Shown here: piece after piece, positions 36,356 through 44,565 of the stretch
Numbering within the stretch: position 1 is the stretch's first letter
How the letters are laid out: every line of letters begins with the position of its first letter
Origin: Spirochaetales bacterium
GTDB taxonomy: Bacteria > Spirochaetota > Spirochaetia > SZUA-6 > JAFGRV01
NCBI GenBank assembly: GCA_016930085.1
Contig: JAFGHO010000014.1
Coordinates: forward strand, 35,985-99,984
DNA: 64,000 nt
Direction: 5' to 3'
Notes under the pieces: model-generated
The model's input: the letters and a program-made list of their open reading frames with translations, nothing else
Told to the model about the DNA's origin: nothing
Database searches by the model: none
Made by a program: the position numbers and the translations under genes

Positions 36356-36424
36356 ATGGCAATCGCGGATGGCATTCCCCGCGGACATCGTCAGTTTATT
36401 CAAGAGAAGGAGGAAAAAAAATGA
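36356..36424 (+). CDS. Possible leader peptide coupled to lipoprotein gene, 22 aa
   Basis: A short frame starts right where transcription should begin. It encodes MAIADGIPRGHRQFIQEKEE plus two Lys and ends in an ATGA overlap with the lipoprotein start. Its 3' part supplies the AAGGAGG ribosome site of that gene. It may set translation level or be incidental. Confidence 0.4.
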   Translation: MAIADGIPRGHRQFIQEKEEKK

Positions 36425-37503
36425 TTCAAGAAAATTGTTTGGACAGAAAGGGAACGGGATGGCCGGTATTTTTGTATCGCGTGTACCGTTTCATTTCCGG
36501 GATCTTTTTCGTAATCATCGTGACATCCGGTTTGGGGTGCGGTCCGTTTCAACATGTGAGAGATGATGCAGATATCGATATATGCCCCCCCCTTTTTCTT
36601 GAACTGATCACCAATGAACCGGATAAAGTACGGCTTGTCTTTGATGAGCCCGTTCATGTCGATACGGAAAGCGTCTCCCTGGATCATGGGCTTTCCGTGA
36701 AAGAGATAGGTTCAGTCAATACGGATATCATTTTTACCATAGAAGATCAGATGGCGGGAAAGGAATATTGTCTCGATGCGCGCTTTGAGGATGATTATGG
36801 AAATAGTGTTCATCTCATTATCCGGTTTTATGGTTATAATCCGTCACTTCCGCATCTCATCATCAATGAGTTCATCACGGAAGGAAGCAAGACACATCCC
36901 GATCTTGTCGAACTCAAGGTGCTTGAAGCAGGCAATATGGGCGGGATCGTGTTTTACGAGGGGACCCCGTCGTTCTGGGAGCACCGTCTCGTCTTTCCCG
37001 CATTTTCGGTCGGGAAGGGGGACTTTATTCTCATTCACATGAAACCTGAGGGTCTCGAAACTGAAATCGATGAAAGCGGTGATAAAGGATTGTCCGGCGG
37101 ACTCGATGCCTCGGCAACGGCATTCGATTTCTGGGTCCGCGACGGGGACGGCATCGCGAACAGCAACGGTGTTATAACCCTGTATTCAAGTCCCGGCGGT
37201 GATATTCTCGATGGAGTGCTTTATTCCTCGAGAAATTCCTCCTCGGATGAACGTTATCTTGGTTTCGGCACCAGAAAAGTGATGGAGTGGGTCATGGAAT
37301 TACAGATCCATGAGGGATGGAAAGGAAGGGAGGAGTCAATCCGGCCGGAAGATGGAGTGGATCCCACGGATTCCACGACAACCCGTTCGATCTGCAGGGA
37401 TAAAAACGGTGTCGATAGCGATACCAGCAGTGACTGGCATATCGTTCCGACCCGTATGTCTTCTTTTGGGGAGGATAATTGTGAGGAGAGGTATGGGGGG
37501 TGA
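36421..37503 (+). CDS. Lipoprotein with lamin-tail-like domain
   Basis: A 360-residue protein. A long N-terminal signal region has its hydrophobic core at 22-38 and lipidation at Cys40 (TSGLGC). Residues 50-130 resemble an Ig-like or fibronectin-like strand set. Residues 135-280 fit a lamin-tail domain pattern, starting HLIINEFITEGSKTHPDLVEL and including GDFILIHMKPEG, SGGLDASATAFDFWV and GVITLYSSPGGDILDGVLYS. LTD domains are found in bacterial surface proteins and nucleases; no nuclease residues are visible. Transcription is probably governed by the paired dyads upstream. Its stop abuts that of queG with no gap. Confidence 0.75.
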   Translation: MIQENCLDRKGTGWPVFLYRVYRFISGIFFVIIVTSGLGCGPFQHVRDDADIDICPPLFLELITNEPDKVRLVFDEPVHVDTESVSLDHGLSVKEIGSVNTDIIFTIEDQMAGKEYCLDARFEDDYGNSVHLIIRFYGYNPSLPHLIINEFITEGSKTHPDLVELKVLEAGNMGGIVFYEGTPSFWEHRLVFPAFSVGKGDFILIHMKPEGLETEIDESGDKGLSGGLDASATAFDFWVRDGDGIANSNGVITLYSSPGGDILDGVLYSSRNSSSDERYLGFGTRKVMEWVMELQIHEGWKGREESIRPEDGVDPTDSTTTRSICRDKNGVDSDTSSDWHIVPTRMSSFGEDNCEERYGG

Positions 37504-38544
37504 TTATCCTATGCGGTTGACCGCCCATTCGGCCGCCTCCCGGAGAAAGGGATTTACACTCTCGAGAAAGGGATTGATCGCCTCCAGTATCACGGGTTGT
37601 TTTCTGTTTCCGGAAACGATGAGTGCGTTTCTTTGAAGGGCTTCACACCGAATCCACGATGAGTCTAACACCGTTTTTTTAAGATAATCCTTAAGTTCGT
37701 GCGGGCTGCGGTGCAGGAGTTCATGAAGCGGGATAGCGGGCCCCACATCGCCCATGGCCGTTTGTGTCTGGAAGGAGAGATGTTGATTGTACGGACAGGC
37801 GTCCTGGCAGATTTTGCAGCCGTAGATCATGAATCCGAATGCCTTTTTTAACGGTTCACTCATCGTGATGAGTTTTGTGGAGAGTGCCTGGATACATCTG
37901 GCCTCATCGATGCCGCCCCCTTCCCCGATCGCGCCTGCCGGGCATGAACGGATGCACGCCCGACAGGCGCCGCAGGAGGAATCAGGCGGTATACGATGGG
38001 GGGGCGGTAGTGGAAGGGAACCGGGCCATGGGAGTATCATCCCCGAGATAACGAACGAAGACCCCAATACCTTTGAAATGATAAGGCTGTTTTTGCCGTA
38101 AAACCCGATTCCGGAAGCCCAGGCAAGAAATTTTTCCGGACATCCCGAATTACAAAAAATCCTTGTTTCGTCGCGTTTAATACCGAATAAGGATCTCACG
38201 GTGACGGCTATCTTTTTAAGCCGTGCAACGGATTCCCGGTAAAAATTCCTTCTTGCAAAGGGTGCGACAAGACCATAGACGGTTTTTTTATCCCCGGGCT
38301 GAGGATCATCCTCTTCGTCACGATATGTGGAAAGGGCGCAGACGAGGAAGATTGAGGGTTTTTCAGGCAGAAATATATCCGTACCATACCATGAACGTAG
38401 CCGGGAGACAATATACCGTTGATATGCCCGGTCAAGGACGGGCGTATTATTCAGTATTGACGCGAGACGGTGTGTCGTGATAAAACCGGCATCCTGGAAG
38501 CCCGATGATAGTATTATTTCAAGAAGATTCTCGATTTCATTCAT
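37504..38544 (-). CDS. queG: Epoxyqueuosine reductase
   Basis: A cobalamin- and Fe-S-dependent enzyme for the last step of queuosine formation in tRNA. 346 residues from ATG 38544; a GTG at 38571 is an alternative start. Conserved features are the catalytic-domain segment YGKNSLIISKVLGSSFVISG and two 4Fe-4S motifs, CGACRACIRSCP (near 193-204) and CKICQDACPYNQ (near 245-256). A C-terminal HEAT-like region RCEALQRNALIVSGNRK completes the protein. Queuosine synthesis genes are not otherwise in the window. Confidence 0.92.
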   Translation of the reverse strand: MNEIENLLEIILSSGFQDAGFITTHRLASILNNTPVLDRAYQRYIVSRLRSWYGTDIFLPEKPSIFLVCALSTYRDEEDDPQPGDKKTVYGLVAPFARRNFYRESVARLKKIAVTVRSLFGIKRDETRIFCNSGCPEKFLAWASGIGFYGKNSLIISKVLGSSFVISGMILPWPGSLPLPPPHRIPPDSSCGACRACIRSCPAGAIGEGGGIDEARCIQALSTKLITMSEPLKKAFGFMIYGCKICQDACPYNQHLSFQTQTAMGDVGPAIPLHELLHRSPHELKDYLKKTVLDSSWIRCEALQRNALIVSGNRKQPVILEAINPFLESVNPFLREAAEWAVNRIG

Positions 38545-38652
38545 TTTTTCTTGCTTTACCTCATCATACACATAAACCGATAATAGTTATGGAATATTTT
38601 ACTTATTAATATTACAATGTACAATATTCCCTGAGAATATGAAGGAGTTATC

Positions 38653-38676
38653 ATGGTTTTCAGGAATTATGACTGA
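38653..38676 (+). other. Seven-codon frame with strong ribosome site
   Basis: AAGGAG, 5 bases, then ATG encoding MVFRNYD and a stop. It lies 92 bases before a gene that itself has no Shine-Dalgarno match. It may be a leader peptide or a decayed start. Confidence 0.3.
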
Positions 38677-38708
38677 ATCATCGGCCTTTACCATAAGGAT
38701 AGCAGGTA

Positions 38709-38721
38709 ATTGGCGGCCAAT
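38709..38721. repeat. 13-bp palindrome upstream of the 523-aa gene
   Basis: ATTGGC-G-GCCAAT is perfectly symmetric about one base, 47 bp before the start codon. It is a possible operator. Confidence 0.4.
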
Positions 38722-38767
38722 GGAAGGTCATTATAAACGGGAATAACTTTTTATTGACATTTCAGCT

Positions 38768-40339
38768 ATGAAGGGGAATGAGATAAACGCCGACAGCAAA
38801 TCGATAAAAAAACTCAAACCGGAATCCAAACCGAGTCTTTTCAAGAGAATATTGAATTTTCTGATGGGCCGTCAGGATCCCGAATGGCAAAAACGGCGAA
38901 TTCTGAGGGACATAGAAAAAACACTCAAAAAGATGCATCAGAAGTTCTATTCGCCGAAGAATCGCATGGTGCTTCCCGGTATTGCCAAATTTTTCTACGA
39001 ATACTATAAAACCCTCGGTCCGGCTAAAACCCTCGTCCAGCATGCGGATTCGTCAGGGGCATTGAAGATCATCGTGATCGAATCGTCGCTGGATACCGAT
39101 TTCATCGAACTCAAGAACAGATTCCAGGAAGCCTCGATCAGGGAGCGCGTGAAATACACCGATTCAAAGAAATTATCGGAAGAATTGAAAAAAGAAATGC
39201 TCGATTTTTTCGCGGCATTTGATTCGGACAAAATAAAGATCGTCAATTCCAATTATAATTTTCTGCGACAGTTTCTCAACCTCGTTCATTTCGATTATTA
39301 TTTTCTGCTCAAGAAATTCGATTCCAACCTGCCGGAAGGCAACTTTTTTTACAAGCCGTCCTTTGAGCAGATACCCGCGGAATATATCGTTGATGAAATC
39401 AAGGATTTTCTTGATGTCTCGCTTCTGTTGGATGATAACATAAACTGGGATTATATTCTCGATATTCTCCGGGAATACAGGGGGGTCGAGGTCGTATCGA
39501 GAAACGGATGGAAGAAATTGCTGGGTACTATACGCGAGATACGGCGATCGAGGGTTCTTGAACTTATTATCAAACATATTGACAATGATCCGTATTACAA
39601 ACCGTCCCTTACCTATAACAGGGTGAAAATCGTCGAGCCCTACCTTTCAAAAATGAAAACACAGACGGAACTTACCATTCAAAAACTGGTAAAAGAGAAA
39701 CAGTCGAAATCGATAGAAACCCTCTGCACAATGGTGTTCGGCACCACCTCTGTTTCACGAATGAAAAACTATAATGAACAGACAAACGAACAGTTTGCCA
39801 AGAAGATGATGGGCGGTTTCATCTATATTATTCCGCTTAATTTCATAAAGGCGTTTCTTATCGATTATAACAAGAAAGATATACGTGAAATCGTCGATAT
39901 GTTGATCGTTAAAGGCAAGTGGACGACAAATATATTGTCGCAGCAGCTTTCGGACGCGTATCAACAACTCGTCGATGTCACCGAACAGCTTCTCGAGTTT
40001 GATGAATCGCTGGGAGAGGAAACACAGATCGGGGCCAAATTGAAGAATTACACATTGAGGGCGGACAAGGATAAAAAGTTCGCCAGAATATTGAGACAGA
40101 TGTTGAAAGAAATCAATGACGGCGCGAAAAGGATCATGTATGACGCCGCGCAGGGACTCATCACCCTCGCAAAAAATTTAAAAAATCTTCTTGACGATTA
40201 TTCGAAACAACCGCATGAACTTATTATCAACTGGAAGGAAATCGACACACATACCGACAATACAATAAAGACAAAGCTGGTGGAAATATATAAAAAAATT
40301 TACTATTTCATAAAACTGCTTCAGCATTATAATAAATAA
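38768..40339 (+). CDS. Large helical cytosolic protein, DUF5312-like
   Basis: 523 residues, almost entirely charged helices, without signal peptide or membrane segment. Early LFKRILNFLMGRQDPEW is followed by LRDIEKTLKKMHQKFY and AKFFYEYYKTLGPAK. A central stretch has FVSSLLLD-type strands. The C-terminal third forms long helices with LTIQKLVKEKQSKSIETLC and DEIVDML-type segments. From memory it resembles a spirochaete-restricted family (DUF5312); that assignment needs a profile search. The function is unknown. The DUF362 gene follows after 10 bases, so they form an operon. Confidence 0.7.
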   Translation: MKGNEINADSKSIKKLKPESKPSLFKRILNFLMGRQDPEWQKRRILRDIEKTLKKMHQKFYSPKNRMVLPGIAKFFYEYYKTLGPAKTLVQHADSSGALKIIVIESSLDTDFIELKNRFQEASIRERVKYTDSKKLSEELKKEMLDFFAAFDSDKIKIVNSNYNFLRQFLNLVHFDYYFLLKKFDSNLPEGNFFYKPSFEQIPAEYIVDEIKDFLDVSLLLDDNINWDYILDILREYRGVEVVSRNGWKKLLGTIREIRRSRVLELIIKHIDNDPYYKPSLTYNRVKIVEPYLSKMKTQTELTIQKLVKEKQSKSIETLCTMVFGTTSVSRMKNYNEQTNEQFAKKMMGGFIYIIPLNFIKAFLIDYNKKDIREIVDMLIVKGKWTTNILSQQLSDAYQQLVDVTEQLLEFDESLGEETQIGAKLKNYTLRADKDKKFARILRQMLKEINDGAKRIMYDAAQGLITLAKNLKNLLDDYSKQPHELIINWKEIDTHTDNTIKTKLVEIYKKIYYFIKLLQHYNK

Positions 40340-40349
40340 AGAGTGATAT

Positions 40350-41423
40350 ATGGCGCATACTAATGTGTATTTCAGCGAATGTGCGGGAACAAGTAGGTGT
40401 TCCGACCGGATAAAGGCAACCAAGAGGGTTCTTGAAGCTTCCGCTTTTGATGATGTCATGATGAAAAAGTCGAAGGTCGGCGTAAAACTACATGTCGGCG
40501 AAGGAGGAAACACCACATTTGTTTCCCCCGAAATCATCAAGGCAATCGTTTCAAGGATCAAACGGAACGGGGGATTCCCTTTTTTAACGGAAACACAGAC
40601 CCTTTACAAAGGCAACAGATCGAATGCGATCGATCATTTGAACCAGGCGTACGCCCATGGCTTCACACCGAAAAATGTCGGGGCCCCGTTTATTATGGCG
40701 GACGGTCTGCTCGGCGATTCGGAGATGGAAGTGAACATCGAAGGACGTCTCTATAAGCGAGTCAGCATAGCGCGCGAAATAACGAAAACGGATGTATTGA
40801 TTCTTTGTTCGCATCCTACCGGTCATATGAAAAGCGGACTCGGGGCGAGTATAAAAAATCTCGGTATGGGGTGTGCGAGCAGAAAAGGCAAATTACGGCA
40901 GCATTCCGCCATCAAGCCATACGTGAAGGCATCGGCCTGTACATTATGCGGGAAATGTATCTCGTGGTGTCCCCGCGATGCCGTCATCGAGAAAGAGAAA
41001 TCGGCGTTTATCATAGAAGAGAAATGCATCGGGTGCGGGCAATGCCTGACGGTCTGCGCCTTTGATGCGGTAAAATACAACTGGGCGGTCGAAGCCGGAG
41101 AATTGCAGAAAAGAATGGCCGAACACGCCCTTGGCGTCGTGAGTGAAAAAAGAGACAGGATTTATTTTCTGAATTTCCTGTTTGATATGACAGCCGAATG
41201 CGATTGCTGGGACCGGCCGCAGAAACCGGTCATGGAGGATATCGGTGTCCTCGCTTCAAGCGATCCTGTTGCGATCGACCAGGCGACGCTTGATATTACC
41301 CGCGAACGCACGGGAAGTGATCTGGGGAGAAAGAGTTTCCCGCTTATCGATCCGGAAGATCAGCTTCGGCATGGAGAGGAAATCGGTCTGGGGAGAAGGG
41401 AGTACACACTCATCAAGGCCTAA
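40350..41423 (+). CDS. DUF362-domain protein with two 4Fe-4S clusters
   Basis: 357 residues. The DUF362 domain occupies both ends, with GVKLHVGEGGNTTFVSPEI, GHMKSGLGASIKNLGMGCASR and the C-terminal GVLASSDPVAIDQATLDI. A bacterial ferredoxin insert lies at about 195-240 with CTLCGKCISWCP and CIGCGQCLTVC. Such proteins are common in anaerobes; the reaction is unknown, although redox or methanogen-type cofactor roles have been suggested. Its last 4 bases overlap the convergent ogt gene. Confidence 0.85.
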   Translation: MAHTNVYFSECAGTSRCSDRIKATKRVLEASAFDDVMMKKSKVGVKLHVGEGGNTTFVSPEIIKAIVSRIKRNGGFPFLTETQTLYKGNRSNAIDHLNQAYAHGFTPKNVGAPFIMADGLLGDSEMEVNIEGRLYKRVSIAREITKTDVLILCSHPTGHMKSGLGASIKNLGMGCASRKGKLRQHSAIKPYVKASACTLCGKCISWCPRDAVIEKEKSAFIIEEKCIGCGQCLTVCAFDAVKYNWAVEAGELQKRMAEHALGVVSEKRDRIYFLNFLFDMTAECDCWDRPQKPVMEDIGVLASSDPVAIDQATLDITRERTGSDLGRKSFPLIDPEDQLRHGEEIGLGRREYTLIKA

Positions 41424-41944
41424 TCCGGTTTCCCCTGCGCTTTCACCCGTCCATAATGTCGTTCCAGTTCCAAAAGTGCCCGCTTTTTTTCCGGTCCCGG
41501 GCCAAATCCGCCTAAAGAACCCGATTTTCGAATCACGCGGTGGCATGGTATGATAATCGGTATCCTGTTTTTCCCCACGGCATTTCCGGCCGCCCTGTCC
41601 GCCCCGGGTTTTCCCGCCGTCACGGCAATATCACTGTAGCTTTTCGTTGTGTTGTACGGTATGGCGGCGCAGGCACGCCAGACATCGGTCTCGAATACGG
41701 TAGCACCGTCATAACGGCACCGCACGGTAAAAGAGGTCCGGGTTCCGTTGAAATATTCTTCGAGTTCTTTTATCGCCTCGTCGCATTCGCCGGCCGCCCT
41801 GTGATACGTCAGCCGGGGGAGGTATACGGGTGCCGATGAGAACACTATCGAATACAACGCTCCAGCCCTATCGGCAGTGATCATGAGGTTTCCCACAGGT
41901 GTTTCGATGAACGTAAAATAGGCGTCAAACGGTTTGTCCTTCAT
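41420..41944 (-). CDS. ogt: Methylated-DNA-protein cysteine methyltransferase
   Basis: Repairs O6-methylguanine by suicidal transfer to Cys. 174 residues from ATG 41944, with GAGGG 8 bases upstream. The Ada/Ogt C-terminal domain shows VFETDVWRACAAIPYNTTKSYSDIA, the recognition Arg region AAGNAVGKN and the active site IPIIIPCHRVI, followed by GGFGPGPEKKRALLELE. There is no Ada DNA-binding N-terminus. It is a stand-alone repair gene. Confidence 0.93.
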   Translation of the reverse strand: MKDKPFDAYFTFIETPVGNLMITADRAGALYSIVFSSAPVYLPRLTYHRAAGECDEAIKELEEYFNGTRTSFTVRCRYDGATVFETDVWRACAAIPYNTTKSYSDIAVTAGKPGADRAAGNAVGKNRIPIIIPCHRVIRKSGSLGGFGPGPEKKRALLELERHYGRVKAQGKPD

Positions 41945-42066
41945 GGTATTTTCCCTCATGGATTACCCCGATGGTGTATTCCCCGGATTATATCCTCTTT
42001 CTGATTTCGAATGCAAGCGAATGGTGAGTGGACCCACGGAATTTTATAGTCGATATCGATAAAAGA

Positions 42067-42092
42067 CCGGACGACATACTCGTGCCGTCCGG
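42067..42092 (-). terminator. Terminator hairpin downstream of the WxxW lipoprotein
   Basis: CCGGACG and CGTCCGG form a 7-bp stem over 12 bases. On the minus strand it is followed by TCTTTT. It lies 109 bases after the stop at 42201. The rest of the 256-base gap shows no gene. Confidence 0.5.
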
Positions 42093-42200
42093 ACCGTTTG
42101 ACTATAATATGAATATTAGATTTTATCAATTAAAAATTGAACATGATATTGCTGATATCATACATAATTATACTGAAAAACAGCCGGGCCATACAGACCA

Positions 42201-43232
42201 CTAATACACTGCAACCAGCTTTGCACCTCCTTTGCCTGTTAACCGGACCTTGGTGCTGCTTGACGTACTGCTTCCGATGAAGTCAACGCTTCCGTAATCG
42301 ACTCTCCATTCCTTAAAGGAGCCTGTCACCGTTATTTTTCCCATTCCCCCCGCCCAAACATCGAATGAATAGTATGGCGCGGTCGATATGGATACGGTGT
42401 CATTGACAAATATTTCAGCTGATCTGGTGGCGCAATCCCTTCCGTATGATTGATCCGTCCAGTAAAGGGTATATGTTTTGGGCTCCACTTCAAGTCCGAT
42501 TCTGACGCAGTCAGGATCGGGTTCGTTAGTGTCATCGCCGCTGTCGGTAACATATTCCGACCACCCGCCTCCGGCCGATGCTTTTGGTGTGTAGCCGACA
42601 GTCCCTTCGGTGCCCATTGTTATTTCGCTGCACTGTATCTTGAATCTGACATCTCCGATTTGTAAGCCGGGAGAGTCCTTTACTTCAATTCCCAGTCTGA
42701 TTTCATCAAATTCTTTTTTATTTTCGGGAAATGTCCATGCAGACCAGCCGTCATATTTTTTGGTTTGTAAATATTCGCTTGCCCACGGTGTGATTCCATG
42801 CTGGTCGATGTTGTCCGTCCCCTTGTTTTTGTTACGGACTAAAATATGAAGCCGGAAATCCTTGTTGTCAATTCTGTACGCGGTATTCGTTTCAAGGTGA
42901 ATTTTGACATAATTCGGATTGTACCGGTTATTGTCGCTTGCCCAGTCCGCCCATTGAATTACTTCATTCTCTTTAATCATATTCATCCATTCGGTATATT
43001 CCGGTTCTCCCTCGGCATCGCCCGGTTTTTGGTCACACAACTGTGCACCGACACGGAATGCATAGTTGCCGGAATTTGAAACAGGATTATCATGCATTCC
43101 GTTTTGCCGGTCAGATTTTTCTTGATCTTGCGGCAACCCGTTTGTTTCGTCCAATGAACACGAGAATATAATGCCAAAAAGACAAGCCGCTGATAAAATA
43201 AAGACGCTTGATTTTAAAGATGTCTGTTTCAT
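42201..43232 (-). CDS. Lipoprotein with three WxxW-type modules
   Basis: 343 residues. The signal peptide ends IIFSC (Cys25). Three successive modules of about 58 residues (58-115, 127-184, 195-249) each open with a strand (AFRVGAQLC, RLHILVRN, RFKIQC) and end with a WxxW or WxxY turn and a strand. Those ends are QWADWASD...YVKIHLE, GWSAWTF...EIRLGIE and GWSEYVTD...VRIGLEV. This resembles hydrophobic ChW-like surface repeats of Clostridia. The final 90 residues are another beta domain rich in Ser and Thr. It is likely surface-exposed and involved in binding. It has AGAGGAGG before the start and its own promoter. Confidence 0.75.
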   Translation of the reverse strand: MKQTSLKSSVFILSAACLFGIIFSCSLDETNGLPQDQEKSDRQNGMHDNPVSNSGNYAFRVGAQLCDQKPGDAEGEPEYTEWMNMIKENEVIQWADWASDNNRYNPNYVKIHLETNTAYRIDNKDFRLHILVRNKNKGTDNIDQHGITPWASEYLQTKKYDGWSAWTFPENKKEFDEIRLGIEVKDSPGLQIGDVRFKIQCSEITMGTEGTVGYTPKASAGGGWSEYVTDSGDDTNEPDPDCVRIGLEVEPKTYTLYWTDQSYGRDCATRSAEIFVNDTVSISTAPYYSFDVWAGGMGKITVTGSFKEWRVDYGSVDFIGSSTSSSTKVRLTGKGGAKLVAVY

Positions 43233-43250
43233 AAAAAAAACCTCCTCTAA

Positions 43251-43280
43251 AATATATTATGTTGAATAAGTCGTTGAGAA
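43251..43280 (-). promoter_or_regulatory. Putative promoter of WxxW lipoprotein
   Basis: On the minus strand TTCTCA, 18 bp, TATATT. Confidence 0.4.
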
Positions 43281-43339
43281 TTAAGTTATCCTTCGAAATT
43301 TATACAAATAATTTATTATGGATTTCTGGAAAATGATGT

Positions 43340-43380
43340 TTCGGCAACATTACCGTCATGGTTCCGGTAACAATGCCGAA
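43340..43380. other. Two-tier stem-loop between export operon and lipoprotein
   Basis: The outer arms TTCGGCA/TGCCGAA and inner arms TTACCG/CGGTAA are separated by symmetric 3-base internal loops. It lies 60 bases after the last export gene. No T run follows on either strand, so a plain terminator role is doubtful. Confidence 0.5.
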
Positions 43381-43440
43381 GCCGTTCTGAAAATGTCCTT
43401 TACAAGTGGATTTTTGCCGGTCAATTGTCGTTGAGCCCCG

Positions 43441-44565
43441 TTACGTTACCCGTTTCCTGACCCGCAGGGCGCTGAGAACGAGTATTGCTGTGCCCAGCAG
43501 AAAAAGGATGAGGGTTTCGTCCCAAAGCGTACTCATATCCGCCCCTTTGAGGAAAAGCCCGCGTATGATGATGAAATAATAGCGAAGCGGCATAAGGGCG
43601 GTAAGGTACTGAATAATCATCGGCATGTTCTCGATGGGAAAGACGAATCCGGAGAGTATGATCATCGGGATCATGATGAAGAAGGTCGATGAAAACATCG
43701 CCTGCTGCTGATTTTTCGACACCGTCGATATAAACAGACCGAATCCGAGGGTAGAGAGAAGAAAGATACCGGAGAGTCCGAAGAGAAGACCGACATTTCC
43801 TTTAATGGGAATCCGGAAGATAAAGGTGCTGACCAGGACGACGAGAAACACATCGACAAATGCGATAATGATAAACGGGGTGAGTTTCCCGATGATGAGT
43901 TCAAATGGTTTTATGGGGGTGACCGAAAGTTGTTCCATCGTACCGATTTCACGTTCCCGGACAATCGCCATCGAGGTGAGAAGCATCGTCATCATCATGA
44001 GAAGCATGGCCAGAATGCCGGGAACCATAAAATTCCGGCTTTCGAGGTTCGGATTATACCAGATACGTTCTTCGGCAATGACGCGCGGCGAAAGAGATAC
44101 GCCGGAACGGCCGGCCCGCCCGATATAGATATCTGCCGAAAAGGCGGTGATAATCATGGAAGCATAATTAAGACCGATTGTCGCGGTATTCGAATCCGAC
44201 CCGTCGGCAATAAGCTGGACGGTCGATCCTTTGCCGGAGACAATGTCCTTTCCGAATCCTTTCGGGATAACCAGTGCGATGGCCGCGCGGCCCCCGAGCA
44301 TCGCCTTCTCGATTTTCCGTGAATCGGACACGGTATCTTTGATGTCGAAATAGCGGGCGTTCACCATGCTCTGCACAAGGCTTCGGCTTTGCACTGAGTT
44401 GTCGGCGTCGCAGACGAAGAGGGGGACATCCTTGACGTCGAGGTTTGCCGCATAGCCGAGAAGCAGAAGCTGAAGGACCGGGGATATGAAAATAATGAGT
44501 ATCATCCTTATGTCTCTTGAGAGCTGGCGGAATTCCTTCTGAATGATATATCCGATTCTTCTCAT
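43441..44565 (-). CDS. ABC-2 type permease (second)
   Basis: 374 residues in the YbhR/YbhS/DrrB style. An N-terminal helix (about 17-38) is followed by a large periplasmic domain to about 175, then five membrane segments. Conserved stretches are MAIVREREIGTMEQLSVTPI and LSGFVFPIENMPMIIQYLTALMPLRYY. The start ATG 44565 overlaps the stop of the first permease gene by 4 bases. It is the last gene of the export operon and forms a heterodimer channel with the first permease, by analogy with YbhS-YbhR. Confidence 0.9.
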   Translation of the reverse strand: MRRIGYIIQKEFRQLSRDIRMILIIFISPVLQLLLLGYAANLDVKDVPLFVCDADNSVQSRSLVQSMVNARYFDIKDTVSDSRKIEKAMLGGRAAIALVIPKGFGKDIVSGKGSTVQLIADGSDSNTATIGLNYASMIITAFSADIYIGRAGRSGVSLSPRVIAEERIWYNPNLESRNFMVPGILAMLLMMMTMLLTSMAIVREREIGTMEQLSVTPIKPFELIIGKLTPFIIIAFVDVFLVVLVSTFIFRIPIKGNVGLLFGLSGIFLLSTLGFGLFISTVSKNQQQAMFSSTFFIMIPMIILSGFVFPIENMPMIIQYLTALMPLRYYFIIIRGLFLKGADMSTLWDETLILFLLGTAILVLSALRVRKRVT

